The notes below the pieces were generated by a model. That model was given only the letters and a program-made list of their open reading frames with translations. It had not been told where the DNA came from and made no database searches. From positions 372,001 through 436,000 of the forward strand of contig CALSFV010000258.1 of the NCBI GenBank assembly GCA_943737045.1: DNA of 64,000 nucleotides, written 5' to 3'. The position numbers were made by a program, and so were the translations under genes. The DNA comes from Parapristionchus giblindavisi (Eukaryota; Nematoda; Chromadorea; Rhabditida; Diplogasteridae). Shown in pieces: positions 49,701 through 61,700 of the stretch. Within the stretch, counting starts at the first letter, position 1. Each line of letters opens with the position of its first letter.

Positions 49701-52700
49701 TCAAAGATCAACTTTCAAATATCAAAGATCATATTTCATACCATGAGATCGAAGATAAACTTTCGATCATCCATCAATTGGTGAGTATCATGTTTGTGTT
49801 TGAGTAGAAATCGTAGACATTCCACATGGTTATTAGCAGCAGCGAAACATAGAGGAACCTTAGAATGATTGTATTCACGTTTAGGCTAAATAAACCATGT
49901 GTCCAAATGTTTCTTCATGGTTTTATCTTTGAAAAGTTGTGAACGATTTTTTCTAATGACTTCGGTCATGCTTGACACTTTACCAAAAATCATTAAATTA
50001 AGTCGTAAAAATAGATAACCTTTCCTTCCTTCGTCTCTGCCAAAGCATCCGCACTGCTTTTCATGAACAACTTTACTACGTTCAAATGACCTGCTTTCGT
50101 CGCATAATGCATTCCCGTCCAACCACTCTTCAATCAATCAATCAATAAATCAATCAATAATATTGCTGTGTACAGTACCTGATCCATAACATTGATATTA
50201 CTTCCCTGTGCAATCAATAATGAAACCATCTCATAATGACCATTCATAGCAGCTAAATGCAACGGGGTCCTGCCACGCCAATCCTGAGTAAAGATTACGG
50301 TAACAAACCAATCGATCAATAGATCGATACCTTAGCATGTTGTTGTTGTGTACTCCTAGAGAGTAACATTCCTACTACAGCAATGTGTCCTTGTTGAGCA
50401 GCCAAATGGAGTGGAATGATGTTCTGTCATATAACAATTTAGATTACGGTAGGTACACCACAATTGGCTATTTAAAAAATCATAGTAGATCGATAAATAC
50501 CGTAATGAACTAACCATCGTGGTAGAACTCGCATCTACTGGAACTCCCTGATTCAATAACATTCGAACGAGCGAATCGTGACCCGATTGAGCAGCCAAAT
50601 GAAGAGGAGTCAAACCATACTACAAACAATTGATCTTTGATCTCTGTCAGAGTATCAGACAATGAGAGTCTCTGCGTCTTTAACCTCGGTAGCGAATTCC
50701 TTCACTACATAGTGATTGTAGATGGGAGGTTCAGATCGAATTGAAGCAGGAACATGTTTGATCATTTCATTCACGAAATCAGAATGACCATAGAAGGCAG
50801 CTGTATGCAGAGCATTCAGACCAGTCTGAAATATCAAAGATCAAAGGTTAAAGATCAAAGTTCAAAGCTGAAATAGGTACTAACCTTCTTCGAACATCGT
50901 CTCCATAAAGATTGATCGAAAGCATTGAGAATGGAAACAACACCCTGTTTGGCTCCAAGATGAAGAGCAGTCATACCGTGCTGAAGTTCAAAGATTAAAC
51001 AATAAAAATTAAAGATCAAAGATCAAACTACAAACCGCATTTTCATCAAGTGGATTGGCTCCGTTCTCTAGAAGAATCTTAACAATCTTCTCATGTCCAC
51101 CAGCTGCTGCCATATGTAGTGTGGTCGCCTAGAGATCAAAGATCAAAGATCAAATTGTAAAAGTTCAAACTACAAAGATCGGTTCATACCTCCATACTCT
51201 TAGTCTTCGCCTCGATTACCATTGCTTTATCGATAATCATAAGAGCTCGAACGACAGCCAATGAACCCTATAAAGATCAAAGATCTAAATATAATCAACA
51301 AAGATCAAAGATCAAAAAGTAATTAACAAAGATCAAAGATATTAATATCTCACTTTCATAGCTGCAATATGAGCACAAGTGAATCCATTATGATCAATGG
51401 CAGTAAGTACTGCTTTGTTGTTCTGTTTCATCTTCAGGAACACTTTGACTACATCAGGGAAATCATTCTGAAATATTGATACGATTACGTAATTCTTAAT
51501 TTGTTAATTATACGTGTCTCTGTAAGTTACTCTATCTAATTTCAACAGTTATAAATCAGAGAAAAGATTGATTGATAGTAAGATAAGATTGTGTATAGTA
51601 GAAGTATCTCAAGTCCCTACTTCCATTCCTATCCTTATTCTTCTACCTCTCCCTCTCCCTCTCCTTCTCCCTCTACCTCTCCTTTTCCCTCGACTTCCGG
51701 TCAGCAATGAGAATACAAGAGAAGAAGTTCGAGACAACGACATAATCGACTCTCCCTCTGGTCATTCTCTACCTCTCCCTTTCTATCTACATCTTCATGT
51801 TTTGAGATCCTTCTATTCCATTCTACCTCCTTCTCTATATATCTAAATACATTCCATCGTCCTTTCCTACTTCTTTTTTGCCTCTCAACCAAAAGTGCCA
51901 TACAGGAAACACTCCGATGCAATTATGGTAGTTGTTTTACTTTCAGAGGATAGAGATACATAGTAGATACATCTACTATTTATATCCAATAAATATATAC
52001 TAAACACTCTTTCAAACGGAATTGCGTAATAAATGTGTTCACTGGTAGGGAGAGTAGAGTAAAAGAGAGTGCATCTGGGACAAGAGAGATAGTAGGACGC
52101 AACGCTAACAAGGCGGAGTGGCCGAGCGGTCTAAGGCGCTGGTTTTAGGCACCAGTCATTCGTGGCGTGGGTTCGAATCCCACCTCCGTCAAATCTTTTT
52201 GCCGATTTTTCTCTAACAGAAAAAACAAATCCTTATGAATTGGTTTTGATGTTCAACGTTCAATATTAAAAAATTAATAAATGCGTAACCTCAGCAGCTA
52301 AGTGCAGCGGAGTCTGTCCCTTGTCATCTCTTGCATTAGGATTTGCCCCTAGGGCAAGCAGTGTTTGAGACACAGCCAACTAAACACAATTATTACTACA
52401 TGTTATTTGATCTTTGATATCTTACCTGTCCAAACTTTGCAGCAAAATGCAGTGCAGTTTGATTGTCGAGAGTGATAGCTTCTAGTGCTGCTGCGTGATC
52501 TTGTACCAGACAATTGACAACCTGAAATTGTTATTTTGCCATCCGAAACAGTCCATCAAACAATTTTCAGTATTTTCCATTCGGCCGAGCGAATTCAATA
52601 ACGACTGCAAATGTATCCTCTATGTACGTTTTTTCTAATCGTTGATCAATGAAAAGAACTATTTCAAGCGTAATGTTACTCTCTTAATTCAGCACACTAT

Positions 52701-55700
52701 TTCTTTGTTCCCTTCCCATGAGAGAGCATTCAATGATTGTATTTATTATGATTGATTATCGTTATCTATCAGTTGATATCTCATCAAACTAACCTTCACA
52801 TGTCCATTCATAGCAGCCAAATGCAATGGTGCTTCTCCAGTCTTCGATTTACTGAAATAAAAAAAGTCAAACATTTTCATTTTCTTTTATTATGATGGGC
52901 AGAAAGTTTTGCTCGATTTGGGTGGTAACAAAAAGTATGAGCGATGAAAGTGGAACTACAAAACAAAATTTATTAGATATCTAAACCTGTTGACGAATGC
53001 CTTATGTTGTAATAAGAGAGAAGTCAGTTGTAGATGACCATTCATTGCGGCCAAATGAAGAGCTGTTCTGAAATCAATCGATAATAAGTAAAAAATACCG
53101 TTTCAAAAAATGTATGAACTAGCGAAGAGTGAAGTTCTTGGGATAAATCCTTTTCATAATAATAGGAAAACTGATTTGAAGAGACAGGAATGAGTGATTG
53201 TTTTGCATTAATTCCAATATAATGAAATGAATACCTTCCAGCTTCATCAAATACATCAACTCTAGCATGGTGTTGTAGAAGTAATCTGGCCACTCCAACG
53301 TGACCTCGAGCACATGCTTCTAGTAGAGGAGACCATCCATTCTAAATAGAAATATAGATATCATCTTCATCTCAACTGTTCAAGTACAATATATTGGAAT
53401 GAAGTTGGACAACAAAAGATTAAAAGCAAATGCAAAATGAAATGAATGGGGATGAAAGGATAAAATGGCAATACCTGTAAAATACCACCGCTAGTTCAAG
53501 TGGAGAAATAAAAAATAATGTTTGTAAAATTTTTTTTCTATCCTTTCATTCTATCCTTTCTTTCCTCAAGTATCTTGTCCAATATTACCCTCTTTCAATC
53601 ATCTAGCTATGTCGAGAGTATTCAGTTATCCATTGTTTCTGTTTTTTTTAAACCTGTATTGTTTCATGCTGAGCATGTCGATAAATATATATATATATAT
53701 ATACATATAATGGAATAAACGTACTTTACTCTGTTTGTTCTGCACAATTTGTACAGTCCCTGCTCCAATCTTATTGACCATCGAGAGTAATGCTGAATGA
53801 TTTCCACTACGAGCTGCCAGATGCATTGCTGTCTCATTTGTCTTATCTGCTTGTTCTTCCACCTTAAATGGTAAGGATTAGGTTAAGATCGCATAAGTTA
53901 AGTCTAAAATAATAAGTCATAAATCATAACAAACCCTTCCACCATGATCTATAAGAAGATTGACGAGTTTGGCATCTTCATGAGGAAAGTGTAACTGATC
54001 TTGATGAATCTCTGCTGCATAGTGCATACACGTGAAACCATCCTGGAAAGATCAACGATCAAAGATCAAAGTGAACGAATACGTGCAGAGAACAACTCAC
54101 ATCTGTCTTTTCATTCACATAATCTCGTATTTCATCTTCGGTCTTGTACGTTTTGAGATAATTTAACAATGAATAAACAGCCTCGTAATTACACTCCTGT
54201 GATTAGAAATAATCATGAATAAAATATTTTTAAACCAAAAAACAAAGAGAAAAAATGAAAAAAATGAACCTTAGCCGCCACATGTAATGGAGTTTCTCCA
54301 ATCTTTGATTTGATCTCTGGATCAGCTTTCTCTGCTAACATCAAACTACAAAGTACATTTTGATCAATGATAGGGGGATCAATCAATATCGTACTTCATA
54401 ATGGCTTTATTTCCATTCCTTGCTGCAACATGAAGACAAGTTTCTCCATCTTCTTGAGCTACATTTGGTTGTCCTCCACTCTTCAATAGCATCTGTGCAC
54501 AATCATATGCTTCTGCTCCACTTAATGATGCAGCTGAATACGGTAGATCATAAGAATCTATCATGAACTGACTACCGTATACCTAGATGTAATGCTGTCT
54601 TTTGTAGATCTCCACCTCTCACATGAATATCAGCTCCAGCTCCGAGTAGAGTTTCAACTACCGAAGCTTTTCCTGATTGAACAGCCACATGGAGAGCTGT
54701 GTAATTGTCCTGAAATCAATATCATTCCTTTATCCAGGGGACTATTGATCATGGAGTATTACAGACGAAACATCTTATATTCATCTTTCATTAAAGAATA
54801 TTATTGAAAACTACAAAATTCTAATTCAGGGGGCATCAAATTTAGAAAATTCTGAAACTCTTGAGAAAAAAATTCAGAAACTCTTGTGTGAAACATCGAC
54901 TATGGACTACGAATGACATTATATGAATTATGAATATCGTTTCCCCCTCTATTATCTATCAAGTTGATGTTTAAGAAATAAAAATCAATTAATCGATAAT
55001 TTGAAAAGAAATGAATTAAATGAATACATACCCTTGTTCTAACATCAACACTAGTTCCTCTAGCAATCAACATCTTCACTACATCATTGAATCCAGCTGC
55101 AGCTGCTGAATGAAGTCCAAGAGCTCCTTTCTTGTTTGGCATGAACAGAGGAACACCTTAAGGAACACTTAACTAAGGTTAACTTAAGTCATAAGACTAC
55201 CTCTCTTAAGGAACGCTAAGGCAGTATTCGTATGACCAGAACACGCAGCTATGTGAAGAAGGGTACTTCCATCACGGGTTCGAGCTCTGTTTAGGTCACT
55301 CTTATCAATCAATAATCATCTCGACACATACCGTATACTTCCACCCAATCGATCGATAAGGGTCTCTACAAGAGATGTATGACCGTACTCTGCAGCTACA
55401 TGTACAGGCGTTTTGTCTTCCTGGGATTATTGATTGATATACTAATCAATATTTCATATGGAATCGATTGATTTTACCTTATCATGGATGTTTGCATCTG
55501 CTTTGAGATTAGCCATGATCTTTAGTAGAGAAAGATCTCCTCCCTGGGCTACTTCATGCAATGGAGTACTGTAATGAGGTAGATCAATCAATCAATAATA
55601 ATCAATAGTCATATGATTGAATCAATCGATAATCGGATCAATAAATCAATAAATAATGATAACTAACCGTCCAAGATGATTTCGAGCATTAGCATTATCC

Positions 55701-58700
55701 GAACCAGCAGCTACAACAGTTCTAACCATATCTGAAATAGATTTATTCATTTATCTATTTTTACCATAAAAATCTATCTAGATTTTTTCATATCCTGATA
55801 GATAGTTATGAATAAACAGAGAATACATGGAAATGTTTAAGGTTGGCTAGAATTATATTAATTTGAGGAAAAGATTGTTGAAGGGATATATTGTGGTGGT
55901 ATTGATGCACTTCAATCAATAAATCAATAATTCACCAATTGATCCTGATCTACAAGCCAGATGAAGTAAAGTATCTCCATTTCCATCCACAATCTTAATC
56001 TGTTCTACACGATGACTCTCAAGTAGAAGATCAACAACTGCGATGTTTCCCGCCTGAAATAAGATTTGAATTATGATGATCATATTTTCTTTTTTTAAGC
56101 AGGCAAAGCCAACCTGGTAACCAGTCATAAGAGTCTGCCATGTTCAATTTTGAAACTTTCATGATTTTTTTAAATTCTGTGATAAATAATATATAAATAC
56201 CTGTACAGCAAGATGAATAGGCAGAGAATATTCCCCATCTGGTACCAATCTTTGATCTGCTGTCTGCAAATTCTTTTCTCATTTTCAATTTCTTTTTTCG
56301 TTTTTTTCAGTTTTTCCACCCCTTGGAAAAAAAAGCTGCAAAAACAAATATCACGGTTCGTTGAAAAGCTAGAGACTGAAAACAAGCAAATAAATGAAAT
56401 TTCAAATCTTCGTTTTCCCAAAAACAAGTATCAAGTCACCAGGTAGTCAGGGAACCGAGATACTTGCTTTTTTCCGAGTGTTTTTTTTTGAAAAAAACTA
56501 ACACCGCAACATTTAGCAGTATCATAATTCCATTTCATTTAGCGAATTAACCGAAAATTTCGCGAAATAAACTTTATAAAAAGAATGTATAAATAATAAA
56601 GAATGAATACTTCCAATAGACGTTTGATAATGAATAGAGCCCTCTTTGATCTTCTTTCACATCCAACATGAATGGCTAATTGAGCTTTCGGCTGAAATAT
56701 TCATCATTATTCATTATTCTCTAATCATTCAATGAATCATTGCTATGTCATAATAGTCTATTCATTTCATTAATTATCATATTGTTCATTCCATTTCAAC
56801 TCCCTTAAAGGCACACCCCAAGTACTTCTTCTACTCTCCGCATTGGTAATATTCTCTCGCAGACAAAGAAAGCGAGTGTGGCCAGAGCGGAGAGTTCGAA
56901 TTAGCTTACTAGGGAATGGTTTCTTTGATGGTTGAAATTACGATTAGTGACCTACATAGAGATAATCAGCATGTTCGACTTAGTAAGAATCAACTTTCAA
57001 AAGCTGCAGTTGATCGATTTTTGAACGAAACCCGTCGCATATCCGCCGCACGAAAGACAGCCAAAATTAGATTTTTTGGACATGATTTCCATTGAAACAA
57101 CAATTTTTTGCTGGAATTACCATGCAGACATAAAATGCTGTCGGGGAAATCGAACTCGTGTTCAAAAAGTGAAAAAAACAAAAAAAAAATGCAACTTTTT
57201 GGCTGTCTTTCGTGCGGCAGATATGCGACGGGTTTCGTTTAAAAAATCGATCAACTGCAGCTTTTGACAGTTGATTCTTACTAAATCGACCATGCTGATT
57301 ATCGCTATGTAGGTCACTAATCGTAATTTCAACCATCACAGAAACCATTCCCTAGTTAGGGTGTAACTTTAACATCAACTGTCTACTTTTCATAGTACAA
57401 TAATATCTTTCATACACTTCCATTGAGGACTACGAGAGTACTGGTCATCTATAGAATACATGTATAGGAGTAAGAGACCATGGAGTACCTCTCAATTTGT
57501 CCATCATCACCATTTCTGCCTCATATCATCCTTCACCTATGTCCTCCTCTGTCCCTCTCCCTCTCCCTCTCCCTCTCCCTCTCCCTCTCCCTCTCCCTCT
57601 CCCTCTCCCTCTCCCTTCATGGTCTATCCATTCATCCGTTCTTCCTCACAACATTTCCACCTACATCTGTACTCAGTCGTGTTTCATAAGAAGGAAAAGA
57701 AGTGTCTCCGAGTAGTCTACCTCTCCCTTTAGGACGTCTTCATGTACCTCCATCCCATGTCCCTCTAGGATCTCTCCCTCTCCCTCTAGGATCTCTCCCT
57801 CTCCCTCTAGGATCTCTCCCTCTCCCTCTAGGATCTCTCCCTCTCCTTTTTCCGTCTGCACCCGTATAAACGAAAATATTAGAGAAAAAGAGTATGGATG
57901 TGTCTCTCATTCATTCCCTTCTCTATTCACAATAATCATCTAGAAGACTCGCGCTTTGCCCCCATTCTTAGAGTCTCTACCTCTCCCTTTCTCTCCCTCT
58001 CCCTCTCCTTGTCTCTCTCTCTCTCTCTCTCCCTCTCCCTCTACCTCTCCCTCTCTTTCTCCCTCTCCTCCTCTCCATCCCCTCCCAAATACCGGAAGAT
58101 CTGCCACGAGACAGACAAGGTGATGGGAGGGGAGAAAAACTAGGAATGAACAATAATAATAAGGAACAGATGTAATACAAATGTTGATAAATGAATAGTT
58201 TGAAAGTACCCTTTCAGAACTTTGTAACAATATTTTTCGTTCGTAAAAAATGGTATTTCTCTATTGAGAAATACTAAAGTACATATAAGTAGAATGAATA
58301 ACAACTAAGATTCCTTTCACAATCATAAAAGACATTTATGTTACATAATAATAGACTAACTAACCAAACATTCACCATTACTGATATTAAAACATTAATC
58401 GATAAATCGATAAATACCGTACCCCAGCTGGTCGCGACAGGAGACTGGCCGACTTGTGAAGTACAGCATCCAGCATCTGCCATCCACTGTACATAGCGGC
58501 CATATGAGCGGCATTCCGACCATCCTTTAATTATCGATTGATTGATTAGATAAGATACAGTATACCTTGGTGCATTGATTGATCTCAGCTCCTTTTGCAA
58601 TCAATTGTTCGAATACTTCTATTTGACCATGTTTAACAGCGAGTAACATTGAAGTGTATCCATTCTGTAATAATCAAACGATAAATAGTCTGGTATCTAC

Positions 58701-61700
58701 AAACTGAAAGAGTAAAAATTTATGTACATTTTAAGGTTAAAAAACATTAACATGGGACATTCTGCGTACGGAGATTTATTTGGGAAATAAGACAAAGATC
58801 AAAGATCAAAGATGAAACCTGATCGGCAGTGGAGAAGTCTCCTTTGCCTAATCTCGATAGTTCTTCAGTAACAAGTTTCCATTCTTCTTTCTTTGCAAAA
58901 TACAATAATCTCGTTTGTGGATCAGCCATTGATAAATCCAATTTAGTATGGACTAATTCTTCTTTCTGAAATCAAAATGGATAATTAACACAATTAAGGA
59001 ACAAAACTAGTTAAAGATGGAGTCCCGCGAAAATTTATGTAAATCTCCAATGTTTAACTTATAAAAAGGACAATTATAACATAATCGGTAAAGAAATGAA
59101 ATAGTGTACGGTATGTAGAATAAATTTATCTTTCTATCTTCACCGTTTATTGGTGGACTCCTCCTTTAGGTTATCATAAAAACTATCCAATCAACACCAA
59201 AGTATGATTAAATGTTTAACGAGGGCATTAAAGAAGATTAATTTCACTTTTCACACTTTCCTAATTTAACATTTTATTCATTTTAAATTGGATCTAACCT
59301 TTTCTGTGGTGTCTTCTATACTCGACAAAGATTCACGAGAAGGCGGCTTCTTGCTTTGCATAGTCTTCCTAAAACAATTCAATCTATCGATAATGATTCG
59401 AATCAATCAATAATAATTCGAATTAATCAATAATCATTCAATCAATCAATAATCATACCGTAGTACATTCGCTATCATTCCTCCTTTTGGTGTATCAACA
59501 ACGCTTTGTTCTGAATTCAATGAAGCCATTCTTTCCTCTCCTCTTTGTCTTAATCTCTTCATCATATTATCTTCTGGTACCGTATCCACTGCTTCGTCTC
59601 GGGATGTCGACGGTATCGATTCCTGATTATCGATTTTTAATTATATTCCAGAAATATCGACAATATACCTCTTGAGACTTCTGTCGTAGTCGTCGTTCAA
59701 GAAAAGCTGGTCGATATTCTTCAGCATTGACCAGTATCATATCTTCACCTTCAGGGGATAGCTTAAAGATCAAAGATCAACATATTTCAAAGATCAAAGA
59801 TCAACAGATTCCAAAGACTGAAATAGAATAGACAGACCTTCTTCTTGATGGGTGTGGGTCCATCTTCCTTATCCCTTCTCAACCATTCTCCAATCATTCC
59901 AACTCTAGGTGCACTCGATGGTCTTCTCAATTGAGATACAGTACCCATTGGTCTCGAATGGAATGAATTAACTTGTCGATATTCAGGAGGAAGTCGACCA
60001 TCTCCAGTGAATTCATGTAATGCTCTTCCTATGATTCCTCCTCGATCTGCTGTTTGTCTTTCCGTTTCTAGTACACGAGCAGATTCATTCATTTCACTCA
60101 ATCCAATACTCACCTACAAATTAATAAATAAATAAATATATTTATTAACAATTTTTTTACAAATATAAAAACTGAACAAGTATTTGAAGATATTTATAAC
60201 AAAATGAGAAAGGAAAGTAAGTATAGATGTGATAAAGTTCAAAGATCAAAGATCAAAGTCTGAAAACTCACAAGGCCTCTGTGTCTATCTTCAGCAGATC
60301 GTGGTCTACTCATTCTTCGTGATGGTGTTGTTCCCGGGGGGTCGGGTACACCTTCACCCCTCCTCAATGCTGCCCCTATCATAACTAGAAGAAGGAGGAG
60401 AAAGGGGTGGTAGAATATCGATCGTATCTTGATCTACTTAGATATACGAGTAAATGACCAATCCATCAATTGTATGAACGACGTTGTGTATACTACACTC
60501 CTTCTTTGCTGTCTAGTCCTTCCATTCTTTATACTAGGAAGGCGGAGTATTGAAGGTATAGTTGGGGACTCTACTTCTTCCTCAACCTCTACCTCTACCT
60601 CTCCTTACTTCTCCCTCTCCTTCTAAGTGTCAGAATCAATGGTGGCCCTTTTCAATTGAGGAATAAAGAGTGAAGAAACCACTTTTAAAAAGAGAATTCA
60701 TCGTTTCATAATTGATACTTTCTTTTTCACGTTAGTTCAAAATGTGAATGGGAATAGCGGGGCATAAGGAACGCTGAAGGCGACTTTTCAAATCTGTGGT
60801 GCGCGCCTTGGTGTGTTTTTGTAATAATGAGACGATAGTCATTAGACAGAGCGGCGCACCTCAGACAGGTTTGGTAGCGCGGCGGAGATTGCGATAGAGA
60901 CAATCATTGGATGCCATCGCGCACGCACATCCTCTCTAATGAATCCCACCAAACCCGTCTAGCATCCGCCGCGCCCTCTTTATATTCAATCTTTTTTCTA
61001 AAACTTCTGTCAGCGGTGGAAAACGATATTTCATAGGTGCCCTGCTATTCCAGAGGCTGAACTAACGTGTTTTTCCTAGAACTTTCCCATAAATTTGATA
61101 CAATCACTCCATCTCCTGTTCAAAATCAAATATTGAAGATCATCAAAGACATCAAAATACTATACATTCTTCCAGAGACCGTTCACTCGTAATCTCCGCC
61201 CACAAAACAATGCAGTCCAGGGCTCAAAATGTTTTTTCAGAAGCTCCGCCCACAAAATTTCAAATCGTATCTCCTTGTTTTCAAAACACGCTATCCATTC
61301 CCAGTTCATTCCGTGTAAACTATTAACGATGAGATAAAAATGATATGTTATCAAGGAAAGAATGGAACAAAACAAATGGATAGATTGTACAGTAATGGAT
61401 TACATCTAAAAGAGATGAAGAAGAGAAACAAGTAATGATGAAAGAACGAACAATCGATAAACAAGTAATATGTACTTACATTTAGCTACTTCTATCATAA
61501 TGAACAACGGGAGCAATAAGGAAAGAGGTCACAATATCGAATGATTATTAACAACAATGAGGCACCATACAGTAATGATTACAGTAACCCTCTCAGAGCA
61601 GCAAAAGTGAAATTGGTATTGACTGAGTATGGGAAGGAATGTAACGGCACGATTCAAATCAGAATATTATAATGTAGCAGTGGATGGAGATCGATACATC

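Larger units (their letters stand above)
56693..58422 (-). other. 1.7-kb trp-4 intron with MITE and CTCCCT arrays
   Basis: The intron lies between ankyrin exons 58423-58525 and the exon near 56606-56692. It holds an inverted-repeat element (56906-57356) and three pyrimidine arrays (57547-57617, 57764-57850, 57973-58080). Confidence 0.75.
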
